Positions 1 through 11,757 of a DNA stretch of 64,000 nucleotides are shown in pieces (position 1 is the stretch's first letter; each line of letters begins with the position of its first letter). The DNA lies in contig KV419402.1 in NCBI GenBank assembly GCA_001630475.1, forward strand, positions 1 to 64,000, written 5' to 3'. The notes beneath the pieces were generated by a model. That model was not told the DNA's origin. It saw only the letters and a list, made by a program, of their open reading frames with translations, and searched no databases. Source of the DNA: Sistotremastrum niveocremeum HHB9708. Taxonomy: Eukaryota > Basidiomycota > Agaricomycetes > Sistotremastrales > Sistotremastraceae. The translations under genes and the position numbers were made by a program.

Positions 1-3000
1 CACTCTACAATGTCCACATCAACTGCAATGGATATTGATCCGCCACCGAAGGCCAAACTCCTCATCCCAGACCATATCCCAGATGGTGTTGTACCACCGC
101 TCAGTGCTTCAGTTGCAAGCATCATGTTGTTTGATGGCATCCCTAATGCGGCACCTGACTTGCGCACCCCTACGATGCCACACCAATGGCTTTCACCTGA
201 GACACCGAATGAGCAATTCGAAGCACACGTACTTCAAAACATACCTATTCCTTCAGGGCAACAAATCGATGAGCTGCTCGACTACCTAGACGTCAACGAA
301 GAAGCACTCAGAACGTTCAACTCTGTTGCCCCAATTCATCTTACAAATAAGAAGGCACATCTTCGCCTCCCGCTCTGGGTTCTAACGTATTGGGACCGGA
401 TGAGGTTTCTTCGTACTCAACGAGATGATTGGCGCACATCGCTATCATGGGCCCGTCAGAAAGTTCTTCTGGCAATGAAAGATGGAATAACAAAGCCACC
501 TCTTCGTGCTTTGCATACGGCCTTGGAGAGCATTGCAGCAGCAAGCTATCTGCAGGGAGCGAATGGGACCTTGGGATGTGTCTATGAGCTGACCAGTTAT
601 CTTGGAGACAATCGACTTACAGGTCAGCATATCCGTCAACTCGCCGAACTTGCCAGCAGCCACATTCGCAAAGCAAGTCAATCGTTATCGACACCAACTC
701 ACATTGCCGACCTCGAATTTCTTGACTCTCTCATGGCAGCGTTCAAGAGACCTGAACAATACAGTAGTGAGCGAAAGTTCGCGTCCCTTCGTGCTGTTGG
801 CGAAGACGTACAGCTTGAGGATGTCACTAAGATCGGTGGCATTATGCATGTCAATGGGAACCACTACACTGCGTACGTTCTTGACACCAAACATCACTCT
901 TTGATGTACGGGGATTCCTGCGGCAATTCCATTCCGGAACAAGAGAAAAGCGCGCTACAGTGGTGGTGTCAGCATCACACTGGGACTTCGGGAACATTGA
1001 AGCTCGTACCTTTGGACATTGGCTCCCAGGATGACGCGACTTCATGTGGAATCGTTGCATTGAACGCTCTTCTTCATCACTTCCTCCCGTCGCAGTTCCC
1101 TTTGTTTGAGTCTTCGTCGAAGACATATCTGGCATGCAAGCGTATCGAGACATGCTTTGAAATTGCTGATATGTCCTTGAAATGGGTGAGTTATCTCTTC
1201 CCAAAATGGCGTGAATGGAGACTCATTTACTCTCAGACATCAACCCCGGCAGTACAACTGGAACTAGGCACGGTTCCACCGGTTGATGCTGCTGACGGTG
1301 GTTGCGAACCTGTTCAGAGCCAGCCGTCGGATGTCACACAAGCAAAACCCAAAGAACCCAACAGCGACGCACCTGCACCATCTGGCGTTGCGAATCTCTC
1401 GCCGTCTAATCCGTTCGCTCAATTTGTCACATCGAAGGCCTTATCCTTTGGAGCTAAGCCAACAAAGTCATCCTCAGGCTCGTCGAAAAAGAAGCTCGAT
1501 GACTTACCCCAGAGCACCTTGCCCTTTCAAAAGATCTCTGATGACGCGTACGCGCTTCAAGTATCTAAGGGTCTGGAGTCAGTCAGTGAGGGTCGGACGA
1601 CTTGGGAAGAACATGCTGAAGGGGTTAGACGAGCTAAACGCGAATCTCTGAGGGACTACGATCGTGAGCGCAAGCAGAAGCAACGACATGAGCAGAAACA
1701 AAAGGATCGGGTGGCAGGGATTCGCGACGATGACCTGCGACTCATCAAGAAGCTACCAACAAAGATTGTTGTAAGTGATGTACTTGCGCTGAACAACTCA
1801 CGCACTCACCCTGATTTGCCGACTAGACATTGAAAGATCACGATGATTCTGGAGAGAAAGTGTCAGATCGGCATGCAATAGCGATCGGGACTCGAGCGCA
1901 CCTTCAGTTTGAAGCCGAAGCGCCGAAGACTCATCCCCAAGGCCGGAAGACTCATCCAGATGGCAATCGAGCGCAGCGTCGCTCCGATAATGCTCAACTA
2001 CCTCGCTGGTTTAGTCCTACAACCTGGGTAATGATTGAAGAAGCTGTTAAAGATGTCGGGAAGCCATGGGGACCTACAGCGATTGCCAACAAGTTGAAGG
2101 GAAAGAGCGAGGCTTTGTTTGGAGATTTTCACTATCAGAGAATTTCCGACTGGCGACGCAAGGACATTACTGATCGATTTGTGTGGACGGATTATGTGTT
2201 GAGACAAGTTGCAGCGCAGAATCGACCTGGAGCCAGCACCGTGCGACGCAGCATCTTGGTTAGTTATTCATGTCATCGTAAACACTTCATAAGGCTCACT
2301 CTACATCAGGAATCATATCCCAATGCAACCAAGAAGATTCGATTGACGCTGGAACAGATCCGCAAGACTGGTGTCGCTGTCGACATCACTTCAGCCCGCG
2401 GCATTATTGTTGGTATTTTGACTCACGAATGCCCCGAAATATTTGAGAAGAAGGACAAGAACGGCAAGCGCTTCAAGTGCAGTGCCTCGTTTGTTCGTCG
2501 ATTCTTGCGCAAGAACATGAAATGGTCTTTGCGGCGAGGAACCAGAGCAGCTCAGAAGACGCCAGAGAACGTGGACGAAGTCCTCCGCCGTGCTTTCTTC
2601 AGGATGGCAGCGTCCATCGAAATGCACGACATCAACAAGGCAGGATTTCTGGTCAATACCGATCAAACTCAAGTCGTATATGGCATGGGACCCAAACTGA
2701 CCTGGTCCCAGACGGGTGCGAAGCAAGTTGATGTCCTAGGTTCAGAGGAGAAGCGTGCCTTCACGCTTGTGGTTGGCGTCTCCGCCTCAGGTGACGCACT
2801 CCCGTTTCAGGCAATCTTTGCCGGCAAAACCACCGAATCTCAGCCTTCAAAAAAGGCACGTTCCCGTGCAAAGGCAGATGCACGTGGATTCCGGTTTGAG
2901 TCTGGCGGAAAGACATACTGGTCAACTCAGGAGTCAATGCGAAGATACGTGATTGACATACTAGTGCCCTACTTTGAACGACAGCGACGTCTCCACAACC

Positions 3001-4375
3001 GTCTGACGCAGAAGTGTATGTGGCTTATTGATTGTTGGAGTGTCCACAGATCACAGGAGTTTCGCGATTGGATGAAAGAGAATTATCCCTGGATAATAGT
3101 CATGTATGTGCCGGCGGGATGTACAGGACTATTCCAACCTTGCGATGTTGGAATGCAGAAGATTCTCAAGCATATCATCGCTCGCTGTGCACACAAAGAC
3201 GTTGTCGACGATACGCTAGAGCAGTTGGAGAATGGCACTCCCCCGGAGACTATTCGCCTGGAGAAGGGAGTTAGAGCTCTGCGAGACCGGTGCGTCGACT
3301 GGATGGTCTCTGCGTACGATGAGATTAACAAGCCGGAGCTTGTGATGAAGGTGAATCCTCACAGATTACGGTTGTCTCAATTACCACTGACGCTTTCTCC
3401 AGTCTTTCGAGATGTGCAAAGCCGGAGAGTTCTCGCTCGCATTCTCTTCACTCACAAGCCACGAAGCTCTGCGGGCGTTATTCAAAATTCAATCGCAAGA
3501 TCCATCATTCTACGCCGAGATAACCGCACCTCAAGATTCAGCTGTCACAAGCACGGGGATTACTCCTGAAGATCTTGAGACCGCTGAGGGCTTAGAGGAA
3601 CAAGACAACATGGCTCTGCTGGAAAACGACACATCCGTGTCAGTGAAGAAAGTCATTCTGAGAGTGACTCAAACCAACCCCGCCCAGGATTCTGACATCT
3701 ATGAGCTCTCAGATTCTGACGACGACTTCGAGGTTGAGGGCTTTGAGGAACTAGATGAGATCGACACCGATCATGAGAAGGATGCTGGAGAGAAAGACAA
3801 TGATCTCGAGGAAGGGAAGGACAAGACGAAGGCGATGGAAGATAAGACGTCTCTTCGTCGGGGAACACGAGCTCGTAAGGCCAACCAACGCTATATGGCT
3901 GCTGAATGGTGCCGCTACAACGATGATGACTCAGATTCTGATTAGATGATTTCGAAAAGATGTAGATTACAATCATATATTGACTTTCAACGAAGTATCC
4001 GGGCGTACAAAAGGGCGATGTGTATCTGAGACACGGATGATGGAGACGTTGGATAGAAAGCCCCTGACCAACACCAAGTCGTTCAGGGGCGGGGAATCTT
4101 GCGGCGCGAGAGTAACAATGCCAGAGACGACGCCAAGTCGCTCTCGTCATTGTGAACGACCAGCACCAAGCTGCGTCGTTTGCTCGTTCGTCCTTGCGCT
4201 GTCGTGGGCAGCGATAGCAGAAGAACGACGCGTTCGGCTAATCGCGTATAGCCTATGTGACGTCACGTATTCTGTCCCGGCTGACTCCTCGCGCGGGACA
4301 CGGATTTTGAGATTTTTACCGGCGGCGGCGAGCCTTCGGGACATGGGACCATCCGCCATTGTCAAAATGGTACAG
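1..4375 (+). mobile_element. Ulp1/DDE_1 Tc1-mariner-like transposon, copy 1 (left end outside the window)
   Basis: The right terminus is the 17-bp TIR TTGTCAAAATGGTACAG (4359-4375) followed by a TA target site at 4376-4377. The matching left terminus CTGTACCATTTTGACAA is seen in the identical second copy at 62693, after a TA at 62691-62692. Adding the 281 bp of left end seen there gives a full length near 4656 bp. Both ends carry several GGGACA/TGTCCC motifs (for example around 4274, 4297 and 4339 here and 62731-62833 in copy 2), which look like subterminal transposase sites. TA duplication, short TIRs and a DDE_1 transposase place it in the Tc1/mariner-pogo group. Copy identity over the 1027 shared bases appears complete, so movement was recent. 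I see no inactivating change in the coding exons. Confidence 0.85.
10..3945 (+). CDS. Ulp1-type cysteine protease fused to DDE_1 (pogo-like) transposase
   Basis: Four exons (10-1770, 1827-2258, 2310-3350, 3403-3945), all joined in phase 0 by introns of 56, 51 and 52 bp with good GT..AG ends, give a 1258-residue protein. Residues about 270-365 are a C48/Ulp1 peptidase core with His285 (in NGNHYTAY), Asp302 (YGDS), Gln340 and Cys346 (QDDATSCG), the full catalytic set. A charged coiled-coil-like stretch follows at about 540-587. The second half is a DDE_1 transposase: a DNA-binding part with the family motif TSARGI near residue 770, catalytic Asp849 (NTDQTQ), Asp972 (IDCWSVHRS) and Asp1010 (LFQPCDVG), and a very acidic tail ending in a basic RRGTRARKANQRY patch. 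Tc1/pogo transposases act in the nucleus by cut and paste; the protease could remove SUMO from host factors or process the protein itself, which is inference. The 51-bp second intron has no stop and could be retained. Two separate proteins are the alternative, but there is no good start codon in the transposase part. Confidence 0.85.
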
Positions 4376-4601
4376 TACTCTCAACATCCGTCATCCCCAC
4401 CTTCCGCGCATTCCACATCCTGACCTTCCAGTATTCCAGCAACTCGACATTGCGGTATTCCAGAGTATTCGCCAATGCGGTATTTCAGTAACTCAACACC
4501 CCCAACACCCCAGGCCTCAACAATTCAGCATCGCAAGGCGTGATTTGAGCACAGGAGGGAGACACTAGGAAGGGACACTGAAGAGTTGTCGATGAGCATC
4601 A
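4376..4601 (-). repeat. Exact inverted copy of 59810-60035, flanking transposon copy 1
   Basis: Reading the minus strand from 4601 to 4376 reproduces 59810-60035 without any difference that I can find (226 bp). Similarity stops sharply at 4601/59810 in both copies, which marks the end of a dispersed element beginning TGATGCTCATCGACAACTC. At the other side similarity stops at the TA where the Ulp1/DDE element is inserted; the copy at 59810 continues past its TA (60034-60035) and therefore shows the empty target site. The left part of this interrupted copy should lie before position 1. Confidence 0.9.
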
Positions 4602-4823
4602 CGAATTGGATCGGAATGGCGGAGGGGAAGAGAACGCCATGACAGATTGTGTGCTTGACGGTGTTTAAGTTTAGACCTGGCTCTCATCACGAGAAAGACG
4701 AGAATATTGAGTTCTTATTTGTACGCTACACGGTCTCTACCTCATCCCACCTTGCACTGCATCTTCGTGCATCGCTGTTACCTCACGCTTGGCAATCGAC
4801 CGGATATAGTCTCAGTTTGTATT

Positions 4824-6998
4824 CTACAGATAGTGCAGCCAATTAGCCAAGTTACTGAACTTTTCACCCACGATTCCAACAACCAATTTCAAGCCCAAAG
4901 AGCCACCAATGCACTCCAAGGCGCAATACAACATGCCAAGAGTGACTGAAAATGGCAGGAGCGCAGCAAAGGTGTCACACCAGTTTGTCGTGCCGAACAT
5001 TCCCACAATGATGGCAACAGACAACAGTGCCAACGACCATAAACACGTTGAGAATGGTACGGAGAGAAAAATTGCCAAAGGATGTAAGCCGTACGCAGTA
5101 TGGGTTTTACTTTCGATGAAAGCGACAATTTCCTCGGCCTCGAGAGCATCGCGACGTATATGCAACAAGATTGCACCCACGATGAAGCCGACAAGAGCCA
5201 TCAGAATAGCAGCAGTGGCAAAGGTGGACGATATCCTGATCGATGCAGACGACGCAGCTTCCAAGGACTGTTGAAAGATTTGAAGCAATAAAGTGCAACT
5301 GCGAGGCTCGTTAGTGAATTGAAACAAGACAAGCCAATACACTCACACTATGCAAGCGACAGCAATCGCGACCGAGCGTTCCCACTCAACTCGCAGGCCC
5401 TCGACAAAGTCATTCCAAGGGTGGGTATAAGCGATGTTGTCGACCCAAAGGTTAGAGAGCGACTGAAAATGACGTTCGGGGACTCTCCAAAGAAGTTGAC
5501 CGGCAGCGACGATCCATGCTGATTTCGATGGGTTGGGTTTGGGCCATATATTGTCGAGGCGTGATAGGCGAGCGTAAGTGTCTCCGTGAAAGTTGATAAT
5601 GCGGTGGGAGTAGATCTCGGCTAGTAGCCGAGCCACAGCGCAAGTACGATATCCCTGCATATCCGCCGCGTCTAATGGAAGTCCATTCGACGTCGTCAAA
5701 ATTACGAAACTGCGGAAGCAATGCCACGACGTACCTCGTAACCGTGCTATAAAATCGAGAAGAGCTCGACATTGTTCCGGATTGAAGGGAAATGTCGAAT
5801 GGTTCAGGATGCTAGTCATTCCGTCTGGTGTCACGTCAGAGTTCGAGATGCATGCAGTAGGCTGAGGTCCGCACCTACTGCGCCATGACTTAACATAGCG
5901 CAAAGTGTGTCTTCCATGGTCTCAGATAAGATAATGTGATTAGGGAAATATTCGACGTGGATGTAGAATTGTTGACGCAAAACGAGCTCTATTTAACAAG
6001 TCATACTCATAGTCACAGAAAAAAGGCATAACCCACCAAGATGAGTGAAGCTGGTAGAAGGCGGCAACGAAGGTGGAAGTCCCACTGTATCTGTAGCCGT
6101 GGCGGAAAGCCAGAAGATCGAATGTCGAGTGTGATCGGCGAAGTAGTATCCGCATGTATTGTTTCCTTCTTCGGGTTCCAACACTAACTCGATCTTTGAA
6201 CGCGAAGACAAATTGCGTGCTCTGAGGACGATCTCAATCTGATGAGCCCAGCGGACGATGGCTTGAGCGGTTTCGGGGTTGGACATGTCTGCATTTGTCA
6301 TGACACGTAAACGCGGTTGATGCCAATAGGATTGCCCTGATAAAGGATATAGACGCAATGACGAGGTTAATCTCATGAAATACCTTCAGGATGACATTGT
6401 CTTCTCCAGCCCTCTGGGGCACGAGCATGAGGCCTATGATCGGGATCAGATGTCAAACATTGGTGCGCACAGTGGTAAGACCTACAGCGGAAAACAAACG
6501 GAGAATAGCCCTGGGGGTATCATGACATTGGTGGGAATAGTTCTGTCGGTTATGCATCAGAATGCGAAGAGGTTTCCGATGATAGCTTACTTACTCTGCA
6601 GAAAACCTTTTCCGCGTGTACCGTTTTGACTGAGAAGGAGAGACAGGGTAAAGACCTTCGAGAGCTGTTTCGGTGTACGGCGGCGCAGGATCGTCCTGAA
6701 TAACAGGCAACGTCGAGTGATCCGCGGCTGGTGGTGCTGACCCCACTGGATTGGTGTCGACGTTCGGGAGATCCGCGAGAGCATTCGAGACTCGAATCGA
6801 GAGGGGCGTCGATCTCTCAGACAATTCGCCGTCGGAGGAAAGTGAAGGTGTTCCCGCCCCGATATCTACGACTTCCGAGGATACGGAAGCCATTGCAGAC
6901 GCAGAAGGCAGCGTATCAGATTGACTCGTGTCAGAGGGCACAGACATCAAAGTTTTAATTTGGAGGGTACGGATATGAAGGTTCTGAAGCAACGTCAA
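4824..6998 (-). CDS. WW-like domain membrane protein (Agaricomycete family), paralog A
   Basis: This is a multi-exon minus-strand gene. Exon 1 (to about 6592) encodes a disordered Ser/Pro-rich N-terminus with an APPYTE motif; translation may start at 6998 or at the internal Met at 6947. An exon near 6050-6290 holds the WW-like segment (CGYYFADHTRHSIFWL), followed by the family motifs HVEYFPNH, TSILNHSTFPF and GYRTCAVARLLAEIYSHRIINFHGDTY in later exons. The last exon (to the stop at 4824) has several hydrophobic helices, for example AILMALVGFIVGAILL and LALLSVAIIVGMFG. Agaricomycetes carry many such WW-like proteins with C-terminal membrane segments; their role is not known. Exons stay open with plausible introns, so the gene looks intact. 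Paralog B lies at 27865-29302. The join between exon 1 and the WW exon (6380-6590) is not fully resolved. Confidence 0.7.
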
Positions 6999-7203
6999 TG
7001 AGTAAGTTGGGCTTTTAACTGATTAGGCCCTACGAGCTATCCGAAAAACTGGGACTCGTCCAATGAAGGCTTTCCATCACTGGTATTGAGAGTACTGCGA
7101 AGGAAGACAGCACCCCGACTGTTTGGCGCTTGCTTGTATGATGCCGTGAGAAATTTCCGAAAGTTCGGCTGGGAGCGCGAACTGCAGCCATCGAAGTAAA
7201 CTA

Positions 7204-7332
7204 CTTCAGAAAAAATTAGGCCGTATGTTATAGGCTAATTAGGCTAATGAGGCTATTTTTCCGCTATTTCTCAGCTACAATAGCGCCAAAATAGCAGGGA
7301 ATAGCAGAAATAGCAGCTAATTTTTTCTGAAG
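7204..7332. mobile_element. 129-bp MITE with TA target duplication
   Basis: The ends are CTTCAGAAAAAATTA and its exact reverse complement TAATTTTTTCTGAAG, a 15-bp perfect TIR, flanked on both sides by TA (7202-7203 and 7333-7334). The inside is AT-rich with short repeats of GGCTAAT and has no coding capacity. TA duplication and size indicate a Tc1/mariner-type MITE. Its TIR differs from the large Ulp1/DDE element, so another transposase would be its driver. Confidence 0.85.
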
Positions 7333-7817
7333 TAGGTCTAGAGACGAGAGGTCGACTTCCCTGCTGCTCAGCCTGCCAGAATACTTGAATTCAGTCTCTC
7401 AACGGTATGTTTTTTTAATATTGTCGAAAGAGCATGAAACCACCTGGCGCGCGAGGGCTGCCTTTATTTTGTATTCAAGTCGGATAGTCGCACTTGATTA
7501 CACGGTCTCAGATTGTGCCCATAAGGCCCTCAGAACAAAAGATATATGAATGAGAATATTTAATTGCTTGAAATCGAGCAGGATGAAATGGATAGATCAA
7601 GTTGACAAGCGAGTATTAACAGAATAGGGAATTGTATACGAGAAAGAGACAAGATCACACTATGATATATAATACCATTGAAACCGGGAGAAATAACTGA
7701 TTGTCTCAAGGACAATCGTCCAATTATGTGATCCTTAGACCTGCGATCTGGTTCATCAAAGTCATCAAATATCCATTGAACAGGGTCGCACCTTTTGCAA
7801 GAGATGAATACAGTCGA

Positions 7818-8484
7818 TCAATCAAATCGATCACCGTAGGCAAAGATGGGCTGCCAGACACCTGGACCGGAGTTTCGCAGCGATACAAGGATAAGCTTGT
7901 TGAAGTCTAGGTCCTGACCACCAAGACCTTTGCCGTACCAGATGGAATCGGAGCTACAAGGGCCCCAGTTGTGCTATTCGACGCGAGAAGCGTTAGCGTG
8001 GTGCAATAGATGTGTCACTGAATGTTTTTGACTCACAGTAAGGAAGAGACGTGTCTGGTTCGCTAACAAATAAGCTATATGTGGAATAGTCTGATTGTGC
8101 AACGGCATTTTGACAAGACTGGGATCATCGGTATACACGTCACGAAGATGACGCCACTGACTAGATTTGAGTACAGTTCATAATTCCTGAGGAAGGAGGA
8201 CGTACACCGAATATTATGTGATCGTGCGATCCGTCGTGCGGAGACCCGTTCATAGGAATGATGGACAACGTCTCGAGAAGCCGCCCCTGGAAGCTGAGGC
8301 ATAGAGAGATCGGGGTCTTGAGGTCGGCCAGATGCACGCCAGCATGTTCGGCACCCACTTTTCGATGAAAGAAAAGTTCTTTTGGCTCAAAGTCCGGATA
8401 TTTCGCTTTGTAGATCTCTGCGAGATCCCAGAGGGCGAAAGGGAGATTGGTAGAGCTGAGATTGGAGGGCATCTTTGCGGGCAT
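7818..8484 (-). CDS. Unrecognised 184-aa protein, three exons
   Basis: Exons 8484-8206, 8156-8037 and 7973-7818 join in phase 0 through introns of 49 and 63 bp with GTACGT/CAG and GTGAGT/TAG ends. The product begins MPAKMPSNLSSTNLPFALWD and contains compact conserved-looking segments such as HAGVHLADLKTPISLCLSF, LHNQTIPHIAYLLANQTRL and HNWGPCSSDSIWYGKGLGG. There is no signal peptide or membrane helix. I do not recognise the family. The clean splice structure and the unbroken frame across three exons support a real gene. The ATG at 8484 is the first in frame, and no upstream exon was identified. Confidence 0.65.
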
Positions 8485-9608
8485 TGTAGTCGAAGCTGCG
8501 GCGAGCGAACGGGAAGAACAAAGGAATTGAAGATGGGTACGGTGAAGGCAGATAAACAGCGGGTCTGAGGCAGTGAGTAAGATGAGTAAGTATGATCAGC
8601 GACGAATGAAACAAAGGCAACGAGAGCGGGTTGACGAACAATGGGGAGTGAACGGGGGGAATAATGGTCGTAGACGATGAGACAGCAGTAGCAGGTGTCG
8701 ATCACGTCAGACGACCTGGCGCAAGATACTATCGAAGAGGAGAAGAGGAGGGAAAGAGGTATGAGGCGAAGGTATTAAATGTAGGTGCGGAAGAAAGGAT
8801 AAAGGATAAAGGACTCGCCAAAGGTGTCCTTTGTACTTTCGGCTAGGCCTCAGGGATCACGGCATTGCGTCAATGTCCTTTGTATCGGAATCGAGAATAC
8901 GTTGTCAGTTCATGGAATAGACGAGGCTTCCGGTTTCGCTGTGCTCTGGAAGTACAGCAGAATGCAATGAGAATGAGGAACGCTGAGCGGTGAGCGGCAC
9001 TGAGCGCAGGGCGAAGACTCATCGATAGTCACAGGGTGTGACATGTGACATGTTACATTTGCCAGGCGCTGGTCTCCGACTATGATCTCCAACTGATATC
9101 TGCATCAATACTTACAGAGCGTTGCTCATACCTGGAATATGTGATACGTCAAGTCGAGCGTCGGTGAGATCCATAAGGAACTGAATTTTCTGAGGGCTCA
9201 TGGTTCATCGTTCTCAAAGACCGGGATGCATTAGGCCGAGCATTGACAAGGACCCCACGTACATGGTGGGCAGCTCGGAACAGCGTCAATCATTATTCCT
9301 TTTAGCATATGATCGCGAGCTACCCATCGTCTCTCTTCCTCATCTGAGTATTCTCAATGCTGACTCCGTCTATCTTCCCGAGCAATATATTGGATGATCC
9401 ACATCTTGCACAAGGCTTATATCGAGAGGACTAGCGAGTGGTGAGTGGCACATTTTCAACGCAAACTAACTATGTTTATGGTGCTACTGGGTAGAAGCCT
9501 CAGCTCAGGATTTGCCGGGAAAGTGGTCAGAGACCAGTTTTCCAGGATCCGACCGTTTGGCCCGCGTGTACTATATATCAAGCTGCAGTTCGGACTCGTT
9601 GCTCACCA
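8485..9608. other. Intergenic, no gene seen
   Basis: This stretch lies between two divergent genes (minus at 7818-8484, plus at 9609-11031). Open frames are short and overlap on both strands without splice-consistent continuity. It probably contains the promoters of both genes. I see no repeat or TIR in it. Confidence 0.5.
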
Positions 9609-11031
9609 ATGTCCCTCACTCCCGAACATACTCTTAATCTCGACAACCATCAAGCGATCAACTGCCTGGCTGCTGTCTTTCGTGGCGACGTCATCGCTGC
9701 CGGAGGCAACGATGGCAATCTTGTGCTTTGGGAGCCCAGCAATCGTCAAACCTGCATCATCGATCTAGGGGCGCCTGTCATATCGATGATTTCGCTATCT
9801 CAACAGACAGGAATCAGTTTGGTGTGCGGTTTAGCTGATGGTTGGCTTGTGACTGTCGAATGTGAAAGCGTGCGTGACTACCATTGATCAGAAGTCGATA
9901 TTGACTCACTTGTTTTAGCTGAAGGACATTCCCCAGATATCTCATCGCAGTGCTCACGCCGGTCCAATCACTGCAGTGGCCTATAACGCAAAATACGAGG
10001 TCCTGGTGACAGGGGGTCAAATCGACGGTGTCCGACTGTGGAGATGTACAATTGGGGAAGGTCTGTCAGTGTCTCTAACGCTCACGCATTTCTCATTCAT
10101 CTCCGGTTCAGAAAAGAACTGGCTCAAAGAAGCGTGTCTCGATGATCGCGGTGAAGAGAGTCTGGGTGTAGTGCAGGAGTTGGCATTCGTCAATGATGAT
10201 GAGGATCTACTTGTGGTTTACGTTGGCGGCACCATACTGTTAAGAAAATTTCTCTCCTCATTCAATAATATCATGCGCTCATGCACCGTGGTAGTCTTCT
10301 CGATGTTGCATCTGGATCACCGCTACACAGGATCGCGGTTGGGAGCCCAATGTGAGTCAAGGAATCGCGTGCTTCACCTTCTTTATTCTCGTCAAGTCTG
10401 TCTTCAGCTCTAGATCTATCCGGAACGCGTATCCTGCTGTCGACGGCCGATCATCGTTGGGAAATCCGCACGCTTGTGGACGGTAAGGTAGAAGCATCGC
10501 AGGGTATCTGGAATCGGGGTGTCGTCTTTCTCGGCCCTGTCCAGTTTCTATCTCTCGATGTGTTGGCTATTTCTGATCCCACTGGAGACCTTTTGATATG
10601 CCGAAAACGGCGTAATGATTATAATGTGGAAATTGGCGATCATAGAGGTCCGTTATATTTGATAATTCCCCAGGTAATCGAACTGATATCCCTTACCCAG
10701 GAGGGATCGTGAGCGCCATGGCGGTATGATCTCTGATGAAGATTTTACGTGGACTTACCTGATGGCTGACACCTAGTGTTTTCCAAAATTTGATAAAATC
10801 CGGCTTGTCACAGCAACGACTTCCTCCGCTCAAAACCAAACAATCATTCGGGCATGGCGCTTCCACGAAAAATCATCAGTGTTCAAATCAGAGCTAGCAT
10901 TTGCCATTGCCATATGTATTCTTGGATGTATGATAGCAGCTGGGACGTTACTGGTTTGGTTCAGACGAGCTGATTGGACATTGCTGGCAGATTTATTCAC
11001 ACAGACTGCGAGGATTGTAAACGCCTTGTAA
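9609..11031 (+). CDS. WD40-repeat protein with C-terminal membrane helix
   Basis: Exon 1 (9609-9869) opens with MSLTPEHTLNLDNHQAINCL and a WD40-like blade ending in GNLVLWEP; exon 2 (from 9919) has a second blade (PITAVAYNAKYEVLVTGG followed by VRLWRC). Later exons give KNWLKEACLDDRGEESLG, a blade-like STADHRWEIRTLVDG near 10440-10480 and the segment SDPTGDLLICRKR near 10575-10605. The last exon (about 10780-11031) ends with a hydrophobic helix ELAFAIAICILGCMIAAG (about 10893-10945) and a short tail. This suggests a beta-propeller anchored in a membrane by its C-terminus, a layout seen in an Agaricomycete family of unknown role. The exon structure between 10250 and 10450 is uncertain. A decayed relative lies at 49201-49800 on the minus strand. 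Confidence 0.65.
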
Positions 11032-11366
11032 TTTCGAACTTGCGGCCCAACTACTGTAGACTCTCTGCGGAAGTAATACTGCGATCGTTGCATGTACTTT
11101 GAGATACAGAAATCCAGAATCGCCGTGTGGCCGGATTCCGTGTTTCAGTGTGACTGAAACATAAGCCGTTTCCTGATGACCGGATACCGTGCTCATGTCA
11201 TGAGGGGATCCGTACTCCGGCCAAACCCTCGGGCTGGAATACGTCATTCCAGCTGGCACAGCGGATATCCTACCAGGTTCCCACCAACTCTGACCTGCAG
11301 TTGGTGCACCAGCGACTCGTGCCCTCGCTTCTGAGCCATCCATTCCCTCAACCAATCAAATTGCGC

Positions 11367-11757
11367 ATGTCTATCGAATCAGAGGTTCAGACTTCCAGTG
11401 CACGACAAAGTCTGTCGTTGCCGCAAGGATCATTGAAGGCGTCCTCAGATGATTCTTGCACGAGCTCGTCGTCAGCGTGGACAGCGAGCAAATGCGACGA
11501 GAGAACCTCTGAGAATCCACAGTGTCCTCCCGAGCATACGCGCACAATCAAAGTTTGGCGATGTCAGTCAGCTGAAACTCCAGATCAGACGAAATTCGAG
11601 CCATTCCGGGATTTCTTGGCCAGTTTGAGTTCTGATCCTCGTTCGTATGAGCACTATTTGGTACGTGGAATTGCTGAGGATTCTGGATTCAGTGATTGAT
11701 TTTGGTCCGAAGCTACGTTATGAATCGTCCGACGAGACCTACCACCCAATTCGATAA
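11367..11757 (+). CDS. 112-aa short paralog of the disordered gene at 14548
   Basis: Two exons (11367-11660 and 11713-11757) with a 52-bp phase-0 intron. The N-terminus is Ser-rich; residues about 62-98 carry the motif IKVWRCQSAETPDQ followed by FEPFRDFLASL. The same motif, the same phase-0 intron position and the same following exon start (RYESSDET against QYEPSDQT) occur in the gene at 14548. The protein stops soon after the motif, so it is either a short paralog or a truncated duplicate. Function unknown. Confidence 0.55.

Noticed and set aside
1830-3569. DDE transposase as a separate gene starting at 1830
   Set aside because: It would need a TTG start; the 56-bp intron 1771-1826 joins it in phase with the Ulp1 exon.
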